A program made the translations under genes and the position numbers. The notes beneath the pieces were generated by a model that did not search any database, was not told the DNA's origin, and saw only the letters and a program-made list of their open reading frames with translations. Source: Atherix ibis (Eukaryota > Arthropoda > Insecta > Diptera > Athericidae). From it: a stretch of DNA of 64,000 nucleotides. Positions 23,391-36,290 of this stretch are shown here, one piece after another (position 1 is the stretch's first letter; each line of letters opens with the position of its first letter). The DNA is taken from assembly GCA_958298945.1 (NCBI GenBank), contig OY282610.1, positions 26,436,233-26,500,232 of the forward strand, written 5' to 3'.

Positions 23391-24965
23391 CTATAACACA
23401 CATAAAAATACATTTTGTCATAAAAAATATTACAAATATTGAAAACTTTTCACAAAAACAAAAAAAACATCGCAAATTTTTCCCAAAAAATATTAAAAAA
23501 TTTCACTTAAATTTGAAAATTCTCACTATATTTTAATAAATAAATATTTATTTTTAATAATAAGTGCTACAAATTTTTACAACAAAATAATTGAAAAGAT
23601 AAGGAAAATTTTCATCGAAAAACATCGAAATTTTTTCTTTACAAAAAATATTTAAAACGTTTATAAAAAAAAAAATTTAGCTTCTACCCTACAACATATT
23701 TACTACAAAATATATTGGAAATATTTATCAAAAGTTATAACAAAACTTTTATGATTGAAATCTTTTCACAAAAAACAAAATAAAACATCGGAAATTTTTA
23801 CCAAAGAATATTGAAAAATTTCACTTAAATTTGTTTCTTGAAAATTCTCACTATATTTTAATAAAAAATGCTACAAATTGTTGATACAAAATAAAAGGAA
23901 ACAATATTGAAAATTATCATCGAAAAACATCGAAAATTTTTCTTTACAAAATACATTAGGAATATTTATCAAAACTAATAACAAATTTTTTACGATTGAA
24001 AACTTTTCAAAAAAAAAAAACAAAAAAAAACCGCAAATTTTTCACAAAAAATATTGAAAAATTTTACTTCAATTTTTTTTTTTTAAATTCTCTTTATAAT
24101 AACTTTTTTGTAAAAATTCTCTCTATAATAACAAATGTTTTAATAGAAAATGCTACGAATTTTTACTACAAAATAATTAAAAAAAATATTGAAAATTTTC
24201 ATTGAAAAATATCGAAAATTTTTCTTTACAAAAAATATTGAAACTTTTTATCAAAAAAAAATCGAGCTTCTACTTTACAACATATGTTATTTACTACAAC
24301 ATATATTGGAAATATTTATCAAAAGTAATAAAACAATTTTTACAATTCAAAACTTTAAAAAAAAAACAAAAAAAAACATCGCAAATGTTTACCAAAAAAT
24401 ATTGAAAAATTTTACTCCGATTTTTTTCTTGAAAATTCTCTTTATAACTTTTTTGTGAAAATTCTCTCTATAATAACAAATGTTTTAATAGAAAATGCTA
24501 CGAATTTTTACTACAAAATAATTGGAAAAAATATTGAAAATTTTCATTGAAAAACATCGAAAAATTTTCTTTACAAAAAATATTAAAAACGTTTATCAAA
24601 AAAACATCGAGCTTCTACTTTACAACATATTTACTAAAAACTATATTGCAAATTTTTATCAAAAGTTATAACAGAATTTTTATGATTGAAAACTTTTCAA
24701 AAAAAAAAAAAAAAAACAAAAAAAAACCGCAAATTTTTTACAAAAAATATTGAAAAATTTTACTCAAATTTTTTTCTTGAAAATTCTGTCTGTAATAAGG
24801 TTTTATTAAAAATTCTCACTATAATAACAAATGTTTCAATAAAAAATGCTACCAATCTCACCGAAAAGAATATCGACAATTTTTACATAAAAAAAAACTA
24901 TTTATAATGTTTACAGGTAACAAAAAATATCAAAAAGCATAACCATAAAAAAATATCAAAAATTT
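23390..24965. repeat. ~300-345-bp degenerate tandem array
   Basis: Landmarks recur in the same order: GAAAACTTTTCACAAAAA or similar (23452, 23752, 23997, 24680), ACATCGCAAATTTTT, AAATATTGAAAAATTTNACT, GAAAAACATCGAAAATTTTT and AGCTTCTACTTTACAACATA (23680, 24264, 24610). About five units are present, with a nested 15-30-bp texture of A- and T-runs. The Lys/Asn/Phe-rich frames in it are artefacts. Confidence 0.75.
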
Positions 24966-26511
24966 AACCATAAAAGAAAACATCGAAAAATTTTACACAG
25001 GCCAAAAGAAAATACGTTGAGTATTTTTATGATCGAAACCATAAAAATGTATGACATTGAAAATAAACAAAATTCGTATGCGGATAAATATGATAGTTAA
25101 ATACAAAGAAAGAAATATACGAAAAAAAAGGATAAGGAAGCAAAGGATACAAACTAAAAAGAAAATGTTGTGATACCCGAAATGGTTGCAGAAATCGTAC
25201 AGTTTACAAAGACGTCATCTGTCACCTATACGAGTAAATGTCTTTTGACAAGTGCAATTTCCAGTGAATTTTATTCCTTTTTCTTGTTATTTTCAATGTT
25301 TTCGATTTTCTCTCGTAAATAGTTTTTACTTTCTCATAAATAATTCTCCATATCTCTCCACGCTCTATCTATCTTCTTAAATTGACTGTTTCATAAAATG
25401 AAAATTGAATTAATTGAGTTGATAGGCAAAATTATAATTAAAAGTAAAAAAAAAGTTTCTTCCCGAAGAGAAAAATAGGGCAAAAATAGGGAATGAGAAC
25501 CAATAGGGAAAAGAGAATCAGAGAAGAAGCAATTAAAAGGAATGTTGCCGGCGATTGGTTTAAATTAACTTGAATGACGTACGAATAATTGTTGTTGGAA
25601 TTTCTAATCAATCAAAGCCATTAGCGGATATTACACATTTAATAGTGTGTAACTTGTGCATGTGTTCGTGCGCAACTGGAATGGAAATCAATAAAAATTA
25701 AATTAATTGTTTTATTATTGCAAATATTTAAAGTGCAATAAATAAATTCAATATCCACTCGTGCACGTGCACACATACAAACACGTACGAATTACATTAA
25801 CAACACACGTCAATATGGCAATTATAAATATGGACATTTTTGAATGACGCTGGTCGAAATGCTCCTGCCAAAAGTTAATGTAAGTGCAAGGACTTCTTTT
25901 GAGGACTTAGTCGTGCAGAGACGCTGCCATACATACACACATAAATCGTGCACATGCAGTAAAATGTGTATGGTTGGTCGTCAGTGCGATAAATAAAGTA
26001 GCACGTACGGATTCAGTGGGTGGGAAACTGTCGCCGCCTATAGCAAGACGCCATCTGTTGAGGATTTGTGAAAATTTCCGCTTTGTCCGCGCATCGATGT
26101 GGCATTTTGTTTGAACGTTTTCCAGTTTGGACAATCGAATCCACTGTGTGCGAATGCATTTGAATGTATGCACAGACACGGGTCCGAGGAAGTCTTATAG
26201 AGCATCCCCCGTAACGTCGCCAACAACAAAAACTAAACGAACAAATAATTTACTACGACATTTTATGACAAAGAAAATATTTTGTGTCCGCCGATGATAC
26301 ATTTTCCCAAGAATTAGAAAAAAAAACAAACACGAAAATAGTAATAATAAATGAATCCGAATAAATTCAATGAATAATCGATACTAAAAATGGAATTAAT
26401 AGAAATTCGGATAATATATTTTTAAATTATTTTCTTAATCATTTTTGTTCGTTGATTTATTATTTATATGAACTGAACGAAATTTTTATCGTTCATTTAA
26501 AAAGTGTGAGT
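24966..26511. other. Non-coding DNA with a less AT-rich block
   Basis: No gene called. The block at 25540-26230 is less repetitive and richer in G and C than its surroundings and contains ACGCCATCTGTTG at 26049-26061, a motif similar to insect insulator sites. It is a possible conserved regulatory block. Confidence 0.35.
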
Positions 26512-26524
26512 GGGGGGGGGGGGG
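26512..26524. repeat. G13 homopolymer
   Basis: A run of thirteen G on the + strand, followed by GT- and G-rich sequence to about 26542. This is exceptional in such an AT-rich window; it could form a quadruplex or be an assembly-sensitive tract. Confidence 0.85.
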
Positions 26525-26579
26525 TTGTGTGTGGGGAAGGGTGATTGATTTAGAGACAACTCTGTTATTGCGTTGGAGG

Positions 26580-29480
26580 AAATTTCTGCTCTAAGAAAAA
26601 TTCTCACCTTTGACATTAAAATACTTTCGAAACTAAGGAGCTAATTTTTGCTGGAAAATTCAACAATTAAGATAAATGCACTCACCTTTGAAAATAAACT
26701 AATTAAGAAATTAAAAAGATTTTTTAGGAAAAATTCACTCATGAAAAAAAAACACATTCGTAGACGTAAAAGTTGATTTGTAGAAAAACTTTTATCTATA
26801 GAAAATTCACTTTTAAGGAAAACTCACCTTTGAGAATAATTCGGTTTTTAGGATAACTCACCTTTGAGTAGAATGAACTTTCAACAAAAAAAAACTATTG
26901 TAATAATAAAAAAATTATCTTTTATGAAAATAAATTATTTTATGGTAGAAAAAACACCTCCGACGTAAATTTAATTTTAAGAAAAATACATATTTTTAGA
27001 AAAACTCACCTTAAAGAGAAGCTCACATTTGAGATAAATTCACTATTTTTTTTGGAAAACACCTTTGAAGAAAACCTATTATTTGCGGCAAACTCATCTT
27101 CAAGGAAAATTCTATTTTTAAATCAATTTTTTGTATTTTTTTTTTAGAGAAAACTAACTTTTACGGAAAATTCACTTCCTTTAAAAAATGTTTCTTTTTT
27201 AGGAAAGACTCACCATTGCGTTTTAGGAATATTCACCTTTAGGAAGAACTCATTTTTCGGACATATTTCCTTTAGAGAAAAGAATTATTTTTTTTAGTAA
27301 ACAGTCTTCGAAAAATGTTATTTCACTTTTAGGAAAATTCACTCTTTAAAAAATTCATTTTCAAGAAAAACACACCTTTGAGAAAAATTCACTTCTGGGA
27401 AAAAATAGTTTTTTTTTTAGAAAAAGTCCTTAAAAAATGTTTTTTTTTTTTTAGGGAAAAAACCTTTGAAAAAAAACTCATGTTTTAAAAAAATTTAGTC
27501 TAACGAAAAACAAATCAATTTGAAAAATAAATTTATTATTTCAGAAAAATGCATTATTATTTTTTAGGAAAATTTACCTTTAAGAAAAATTCATTTCACA
27601 GAAAAATTCACCTTTGCGAGAAAATACACTTTTGAGAACAATTTATTTTTTATCAAAAGTTCTTCAAAAAAATGTTATTTTTTTAGGAAATTAAACGTTT
27701 CGATAAAGCTCGTGCATTATGAAAATTCACATTTCAGAAAAACATATTTTCCAGAAAAAAAACTCAATTTATCTAAAAGCAAATATTTTTTATTTTAGAA
27801 AAAGGTTTAAAAAAATATTATTTTTTTTAGGGAAGACAAAAAATCTTGTTCATCAAACATCAAATTCATCTTTGAGAAAATCTCATTCTTCACAAAAACC
27901 TTTTTTTTTAGAAAAAAAAGGATTGAAAAAATTCTCCTTTTAGAACAACTAATTTTTTTAGAAAAAGGCATTCGAAAAATGATATTTTTTAAAGAAAACT
28001 AACATTTGAAATAAAAACTCGACTTTTAAAAAAATTTTCACTTAAGAAAAATTCAACTTCGAAAAAAATGAATCTTTTAGAAAATGGCATTCCAAAAAAA
28101 TATATTTTATAGTAAAATTCATCTCTGGAAAAAATTCATTGCCCAGAAAAACACATTTGCAAAAAATTTCCTTTTAAAAAAAAAAATGCTTTTTTTTTTA
28201 AAAAATTTCTTCAAAAAAAAATGTTTTATTTTAGGGAAAATAATTTGTACATGATAAAAGTTCCCCATTCAGAAAAACATATTTTCCAAAAAAAATCACC
28301 TTTTGAGAAGAATTCCCTTTTCAGAGAATGATTTTTTTGAGTGAAATTAACCTTTGGAAGTCACCTTTGAGAAAAAATTCACCTCCGAGCACAAAAATTC
28401 AAGCTTTTGAGAATATCACATATAAAAGAAAATCGTTTTTTTTTTTGTAGAGGGAAATAAACTTTAATAAATCCAATCTTTGAGAAAAATTGAATTTTGA
28501 GAGACCAATTTTTTCCAAAGAAATTAACCTATGAAAAAAAATCCACCTTACAAGAAAACTCACCATTGCGAAAATGTCAGCTTTTAGAAAAAAAATTCAC
28601 CCTTTTGAGAATATCACATATAAAATGAAATAATTTTTTTGTTACAAGAAATAAATTTTTAAAATATCCCACTTTTGAGGAAAATTCCCGTTCGAGTAAA
28701 AATATCCTTTTTAAAAAAAATTCCACCCTTCAAGAAACTCACCATTGCTTAAAAGTCACCTTTGAGAAAAAAAATTCATCTTTAAAGGAAAATTCAATTT
28801 TGAAAGAATAATTTTTTTTCCGAGTGAAATTACCCTTTGAAAAAAATTCCACCCTTCAAGAAAACTCACCATTGGTAAAATTTCACCTTTTAAAAAAATT
28901 CACTTTCGAGGACAAAAAATCACCCTTTTGAGAACATCACTTATAGAAGAAAATAATTTTTTTTTGTTGAGGGAAATAAATTTTTAAAAAATCCCACCTT
29001 TGAGGAAAATTTCCGTTTGACTAAAATTAACCTTTTAAAAAAATTCCACCATTCAAAAAAACTCACCATTGCTAAAAAGTCACCTTTAAAAGAAAATTCA
29101 CCTTCGAGGACAGAAATTTACTCTTTTGAGAACATCACATATAAAAGTAAATAATTTTTTTTTATTGAAGGAAATAAATTTTTAAAAAAGCCCACCTTTG
29201 AGGAAAATTCAATTTTGAAAGAAAAATTTCTTTTCTGGGTGAAAAAAATTCCACCCTTCAAGAAAACTCACCATTGGTGAAAAATCACCTTCAAACAAAA
29301 ATTCACCTTTCATCACAATTCCCTTTTGAGAATATCACATATGACAGGATTTTTTTTCTCGAGAAATAAACTATTTTAAAAAAATTACAACTTTGAAGAA
29401 AATTCAATTTTGAGAGAATAATTTTTTTTCTGAGTGAAATTTACTTCCAAGAAAACTCACCATTGCGAAAAAGTCACCAA
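26580..29480. repeat. Long degenerate array built on TCACCTTTGAGAAAAATTC
   Basis: About 2.9 kb made of variants of a 20-30-bp word close to TCACCTTTGAGAAAAATTC alternating with A/T runs. From about 28330 a larger period appears: GAGAANATCACATATAAAAG recurs near 28412, 28608, 28930, 29128 and 29328, with AAGAAAACTCACCATTGCG and GGAAATAAATTTTTAAAAAA between. The array is therefore organised on two scales, the 3' half being a 200-320-bp higher-order repeat. No coding sequence. Confidence 0.85.
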
Positions 29481-30645
29481 CAGATGGCAGTGTTGTTTTG
29501 CATTTGAATAAAAATTTTAAAAATATTCTATAAATATCCCTTCCTTATTTGATAAAAATATCGAAAATAAAACCTTAAAAATATCGAAAAGAAATAAAAT
29601 AAAATACAAAAAAGAGCATAAAATGGTAAATAGCATCGAATAAAACTGAACGATTAGAACAGACATTCTATCAATTCCGAACTTGTCAGAAACACTACAA
29701 AAGCGATATTTTTTTTCTCGTTGAAATTGGCTATAAATTCTTGTACAAGTGTGCGTGTGTATATGGATATGCACATAAATAGCGAAAATTCTTGTAAAAG
29801 ACCTTGTCTAGTTTCTTTCCCAAACGATCAGCTCATTAAGTTAGGTTAGATTAGATAGCGTCTAAAATTTCAATATCGTGCATGCATTTATGCGGCCGCC
29901 ATCTAGCCAGCCAGTCAGCCAGTCAATCCGTACTGGGGACGGTTACCAAAAGAGAAAAAAAATAGAGAGTTTTTTTTAGATTTATTTTAGCAAAAGAGAA
30001 ATTGTCTTTACCGCAAAAATATGTATGTATGCGCATGGTTTTAATTATGTTTTATTTATAAATCGTGTTCAAAAAATGTTTACTTAAAAAATACTGCGTA
30101 CATAATTTAATGAGTAAAGGAGGAAAGAGAGAATATTTAAGTGATTTTCTTGTGTACTCTCTTAGTTGGTGGACATGACAACGGCTCTCCTTATGGTAGG
30201 AGCATAATACCGAACGGCAACTGCAAATGCTGTCGGAAATTGACCAAAATCACCCAAATCAACCAATTAAAAACAATTGCAATAAAATTTTATTATTTAT
30301 AAATGAGCTTTCATTCAATTTTTCAATACAGCTACAGAAATAATGTATTCACTTGCGTTATTTCGATTCCAATTGCAACTATCAAACAACAATCCTGCCA
30401 TATAATAAAAACTGAAATTTATTGCAGCACTTGAACAGCAACTGCAAAAATAAAATAAGATCTAATTCGGCGATAAAACAATCGAAAATGTTTTAAAGAT
30501 TTTGACAGCGACAACTGCATTGTGCTACTACCACCAATATATGACCTATAAAGTCTCTTATTTTTTGTTGTTCTAATTTTCTCTTATTTTGAATTTAATC
30601 TTGAATATCGTTGAGTAATTTCGAGAGAAGAAATCCTTAAAAGAC
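29481..30645. other. Non-coding spacer
   Basis: No gene recognised. A short GC-rich island at 29875-29945 contains GCGGCCGCCATCTAGCC and CCAGCCAGTCAGCCAGTC. It may be regulatory. Confidence 0.35.
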
Positions 30646-30648
30646 AAT

Positions 30649-31400
30649 ATATCCCCTTAATTGAAAAAACCCATAGTTGATGTTAAAAAATGAAAAATGT
30701 TCATTCTAAATCAAAGTGAAAAATCAAATAAAAAGTAAATAATGGTGATTTTAAAATATAAAATGTTATAAAAGCATAAACATCATTTAAAATACAATGT
30801 AAATAAAATGAGAACATCAGCGACCAATTAGATAATTCACCAATACAAAATTCACGAACCGTTTGGACGATCAAAAATATGAATCAACTAACGTAAATTG
30901 CTCGTGTACCCCGATTATATATTCTTGAAGATGTCCATTCAAGCAATTATACTTAAATTGAACTTTGCTGGCGGCGAACCTGCACAATCCCATGCACGAA
31001 CAAAATTCGTACATGCCGCTCATATATTACACCGTCAGATAAGCAAAAATGCGGAATTATATTTTTGCACGATCAAAAATATAATACGACATGTTCGAGC
31101 ATCGCGATTAATTATTCTTCCAAATGTCTATTCAAGCAATTACACTTAAATTGAATTGCGCGTGTGATGCACGAACTTTGCTTGCAGCAAACATGCATAA
31201 TTCTATGCACGAACAAAATTCGTACATGCCGATCATATTTTACACTATCAGATGAGCAAAAAAGTGGAAATTTTGTGTTAAAATCGTTCATTGGATAATT
31301 TTCACGCATTGTTGAGGCGTGTATTTTTTCTCGAATAAATTGCAAAGCTTACTGAATACAACTGACAGTAACAGAAGATTTTGACATATCAAATATGATA
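30649..31400. repeat. Second locus of the 743-bp repeat family
   Basis: The same order of words seen at 8239-9870 recurs: ATATATCCCCTTAATTGAAA, the AT block, AGATGTCCATTCAAGCAATT (about 30929), GCACGAACAAAATTCGTACA (about 30995), then a second partial unit from about 31060 with TGTCTATTCAAGCAATTACA, and AATACAACTGACAGTAACAG near 31356. The two loci are 21 kb apart and in the same orientation. A local duplication inside this copy mirrors the tandem arrangement at the first locus. Confidence 0.7.
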
Positions 31401-32535
31401 ACACAGTCCATTTATAAACATAGCACCCCTATTGAAAAGCCCCTTATATTAATCTAATGACAAATACAACTAACGAAGAAGACATCATTCATGTTGCTGA
31501 TTTAAATAAATTTAAACAAAATAATGATTATATTATAATTTGTATACATGTAGTAACAGAATAGTTATAATTGATTTTTGAAATAAAAATCTTTAATTAA
31601 AAGTTGAACCCTGCCGCCATCTATATTTCATACTATAAACTAAAAAATTATAACATAAAATTTCCAAAAAAAATAAAATTTTAACCTCGAAAAAAATAAC
31701 ACAAACTAACCTGAAAATAAGAAAGAATTTTTTTTTTAAATCGATCATTTATTTTTAAACATTTTAACTTGTTTTTTTTTTTTTATAAATAATCGACTTT
31801 TTGCATAATTCCGAAAGTATTTTGAACTCAATACTATTAAATTCGTCACGATTTACGTGTATTGTAATTCTTTGTTTTTTACCAGTCACTTTTTCTAATA
31901 AAAGAAAAAAACTATATGACGTCAAAGTACAATTAAAAAAACAATTGTTAATTTTTATATGCAATAAAGAAAAATTGCAAATTTATGTTTCAATAATACA
32001 ATAATTTTTATTGATAATTTAATTTTGTGTTTAGAAAAATAGTATAGAAAAAAATTGAAAAAATTGTGATAAGGTTTAGGTTAGATTATGTTCAACTTTG
32101 CATGAATTTTATTGCATTTGTGGCCAAATATCACTGATAAAGTTTAGTCGTTGTCGTAATCAGATCATAGTTTATAATTTAAAGGAAAATATCGTCTGCC
32201 TTCAAAATTTAAGGTAGAACTTTTTTTTTGAGCCGGTTTCTTCTTTGGTAAACGATATTTTCCTTGCTCAATCAATTATTTTCCTTAAAAACTAAAAGTT
32301 TTCCTATAAAACTCACCTCGTTGTTAAAAATTGCCTTCTTCTAACTTCAGATAATGTCAATGCATCTATGACCGTTTAAATTCATGTGTGGAGGTTTGTC
32401 ACTGGAGGGCTTCTGTCAGCAGAGGCAAATGCTCTTAGTTAACATTTTCGTTTTTGAAATGTCTAATTTTCTTGGTTATATTTAATTTATAGTGTAGCGA
32501 CATAAAGGAGAGTAAAAATCTGTCAAAAAGCGAGA
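31401..32535. other. Non-coding AT-rich spacer
   Basis: No gene seen. GCCGCCATCT occurs at 31614-31623, another copy of the CGCCATCT-type motif noted elsewhere in the window. Confidence 0.35.
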
Positions 32536-32539
32536 CCAT

Positions 32540-33015
32540 TTCCGACAGATGTTGGTTTTTCAAAGGCTTCAAAATGTGAAGATTATCTGAGTAAATAGCA
32601 TCTTTCGTATGGCACTACAGAAAAATATTGTACGTCGATCTTGGAAGCCTATTGACATCATCGAATCTCAACGTTATGCGTTTTAGGAACTTTTCACGCA
32701 ATGAAGACAAAATTGGTCTTATTGTATGGCTTATGGTGCCGCCTAGTTAAAATCACATATGGTTCAAATTCAAATCTTCAAGGTAAAAATACTGGTTATC
32801 ATACGGTCATAGCGCTTAGAAGTAGTACAGCCCAATGACATCTTCCAACCAAAATCAACACCACATCGTATTTTTTTGTGAATGCAAAGGCCTCTTCACA
32901 GTTTGTTTGTGGGTTTTTAGAGCCTAATATGCAGCAACTTTGCTTATAAGACATATTCACTAAGCGGAAAATGAGCCTCATCGCTGAAGAACTTTTCTTT
33001 TTGAAAAATCATCAT
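32540..33015 (-). pseudogene. Decayed transposase, copy 5
   Basis: The minus strand, with frame changes, retains MRLIFRLVNMSYKQSCCI (eroded EAHF.L.GYVNKQNC, first Asp region) near 32980, a LREKFLKRITLRFDDVNRLP segment near 32690, and KDAIYSDNLHILKPLKN near 32580. These match the VNKQN-type Tc1/mariner transposases, where the middle segment reads LREKF...IISR.GDVNWPPRS. The second Asp and the CDLTPLDYFLWG motif are badly eroded. Only the catalytic half of the gene remains. Confidence 0.6.
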
Positions 33016-33229
33016 CCAAAGTCTGTTGTTTTTATAGTAAAGAAGAAAATTGCCACCTTTGATAATATCAATATTTGACAGCTGTCAAATTTCGCACAAC
33101 AAAATGGATAATTCCATATATTTTTTAAGATATTTATTTTTACTGCTTGTTTAGCCTGTAATTGTTGTCCTTATTGAAAATTATGTTAGCTTGTATTTAT
33201 GTTTGTATGAATTTTTTGGAAATTTTTTC

Positions 33230-34500
33230 AGTTTCTTAATTTAAAAAAATTCTCTTCTTCAAAAAAACAATTGGAAAAATGTCCCTTATTCTCAGTTCGC
33301 TGGCATTTATGTCTTTAGAAGTACATGTTTATGTGTCCGTTTGTATGAATTTTTTCTGTTTCGCACAATTATAAAAGAAAAATTTCCCTTTTTTCCAAGA
33401 AAAAAATACCGAAAAATTTCCCTCTCTTCAGAAAAAACAAGACGATTTTTATGTTGTTTTTTTTCGTTAAAAAGTAAAGTTCTACTCTCAATTGGCTGGT
33501 ATTTATACCTTTAGAAGCGTTTATGTATATGTGCGTTTGTATGTATTTTTTTCAAATAAATTTCGGTTTTTCTTAATAAAACGGAAAAATTTCCTTTTTT
33601 CCAAGAAAAATTCCCTTATTCTCAGTTCGCTGGCATTTATGTCTTCAGAAGTACATATTTATGTGTCGGTTTGTATGAATTTTTTCTCTTTCGCACAATT
33701 ATAAAAGAAAAATTTCCCTTTTTCCAAGGAAAAAATACCGAAAAATTTCCCTCTTTTCAGAAAAAACAAAATAATTTTTATGTTTTTTTTTCGTTAAAAA
33801 GGAAATTTTTATTCTCAATTGGCTGGTATTTATACCTTAAGAAGTGTTTATGTATGTATTTTTTGCAAACAAATTTCCGTTTTCTTTAATAAAACGGAAA
33901 CATTTCCCTTTTTCCAAGAAAAATTCTCTTATTCTCAGTTCGCTGGTATTTATGTCTTTAGAAATTGACGTATGTGCCCGTTTATATGGATTTTTTTAGA
34001 AATTTTTTCCGTTTCGCACAATAAAAAAGAAAAATTTCCATTTTTCCAAGAAAAAAAATACCGAAAAATTTCCCTCTTTTCAGAAAAAACAAGACAATAT
34101 TTATGTTTTTTTTTTTTTGTTAAAAAGGAAAGCTTTATTCTCAATTGGTTGGTATTTATACCTTTAGAAGTGTTTATGTATGTCTTTTTTACAAACAAAT
34201 TTCCGTTTTCTTTAATAAAACGGAAAATTTCCCTTTTTCGAAGAAAAATTCCCTTAATCTCAGTTCGCTAGCATTTATGTCTTTAGAAGTGACGTATGTG
34301 CCCGTTTATATGGATTTGGAAATTTTTTTCATTTCGCACAATTAAAAAGAAAAATTCCCCTTTTTCCAAGAAAAAAGACCGATAAATTTCCCTCTTTTCA
34401 GAAAAAAAACAAAACAATATTTATTGTATGTTTTTTTTGTTAAAAAGGAAAGCTTTATTGTCAATTGTGTATGTATTCGTTTATATGCATTTTCTTGAAA
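33230..34500. repeat. 325-bp tandem repeat with two-part (dimeric) units, about 4 copies
   Basis: CTCAGTTCGCT recurs at about 33291, 33621, 33934 and 34259 (spacings 330, 313, 325). Within each unit a second related half begins TCTCAATTGGCTGGTATTTA, so each unit is a dimer of two diverged halves of about 165 bp: CAGTTCGCTGGCATTTATGT versus CAATTGGCTGGTATTTATAC. Between the halves lie GAAAAATTTCCCTTTTTCCA blocks. The Phe-rich frames are artefacts. Confidence 0.85.
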
Positions 34501-35379
34501 CAAATTTCGTTATTGTATGCCTTCCAAGTATGTGGAGAATTGGTTATGTGTGTGTTTGTTTTAAAGAGTGCTTAATTGTAAAATACAAAAAAAAATCAGT
34601 TGGTCATGAGCGTCAATAATTTATTCCCAAAAAAAAAAATACCAATTTTCGTAGTTACAATTTTTTTATTAGAAAAAATTTGAAAATTTTTCTATTAAAA
34701 AAAATTCCTCATGTCAAAATATTCTTATTTTATTCCACCAACAAATAATAAAAATATATTATAGAAATAAACTTGCGAATTATATTGTGATTTTTTTTTT
34801 ACACTACGATTTTTTAATAATAAATTAAAAAAATTTTTTAACTAAATCAAAATAAACATATTTTCATGGGAGTTGTTTGTTTTTCTATCGGTTTTAATTT
34901 TCTTAATTAGATTAATTTTGTTATATTTAAGAAAGAAAAAACCCAATTTCTTGCAGGTTTTTTTTTTATTGTACTTTTTAATTTTTTTTATAAAACACTT
35001 TGCATGAATTATTATTATAGTTTTTTTTTATTAAGAATATTTAAGAAATTAATTTGATAACTTTATTTTTTTTAGAAATACAAAAATAAATAATGATAAA
35101 TAAATTTTCTTTTCTTTTTTCTGGCCAATCCTAAACGCATATGAACAAAAATTAAATTAACTAAAAAAAATTCAACAACAATTTAATATTAAAATTAATA
35201 GAAAAAAAATCGATTATTATGTCAATTAAAAAAAATACAATAAAAGTCAACCAACAACCATTGGTGGGCTGGAGAATTAAACCAAAGCCGGGAGGAGACT
35301 GACACACATTTCATATAGACTACTTATAGAAAAAGAAAAAAAGGAAAATATCATTAATTATAAAATAAGTTTAAAATTA

Positions 35380-35412
<33 letters not shown>

Positions 35413-36290
35413 TAATAATATTGCCACACAAAAAAAAATAGAAATATTAAAGAGAAAAAATTAAAATTAATAATAGTTATAAAAAATAGTAATAAGATAA
35501 AAGTGCTCCTAATATAGGTAAAAATTCTATTTAGACAAGAAAAACAAAACCACAACAATACAGAATAGTATAGGATTGTTAATAAACAAAATTAATTCAT
35601 ATTAATAATAAAAATAGCAGTAATAATATGCTAACAAATAAAAATATTATTAAAATATAGGACGAAAAAAAAGCCGTGAAAATAATTAACTAAAAATATC
35701 CTCTAATAATTAATAATAATCTCTAAACAAAAAACAAAACCAAAATAATTAATAATAGCAATAGAAATATGGACATAAATATGCATTAGTACAAAAGTTA
35801 CTCTTATATTTAATAAACAACAAATTTAATAAATCGTTTAAATGTGCAGTTTCCGAGAAATGACGAGTTTTGAATAAGGGTTGGTATGAATATAAAAGAA
35901 AATTCAACTAAATAACAATTATTTTTCGAAAAGAGTCGAAAAATAACCAAGCAATTATTTTCTTTTCTTATATCTTCACTAAAAGTTAATCATCTAATAT
36001 TAATATTGAATCTATTAAGAAATATTATTAATTTTATAGATCCAAAAAGAACGTAAAATTAGCTTAAATTATAATTGTACTTAAAATAATATATATAGAG
36101 TATTTTTTTTTCAATCACATTTAATTTTATTATTGTTTAATAACTACAATTAAGTTTAGTTAAATAAATATTTTCGAACGTATTGAATTTAAGTAGTCAA
36201 AAACGATATACGAAATCAATAATTTAAATAATTAATATTGAAGTACTTAAAAGAGAATATTGATTTTTTAATAATTTTAATTCAATTTTT
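34501..36290. other. Very AT-rich non-coding DNA with an (AT)n run
   Basis: No gene recognised. An (AT)13 microsatellite lies at 35381-35406. TAATAATAA-type simple sequence is common. Confidence 0.4.

Noticed and set aside
23996..24907. Lys/Asn/Phe-rich frames of 67-89 codons
   Set aside because: They follow the degenerate tandem array and show no start context, splice pattern or family resemblance.
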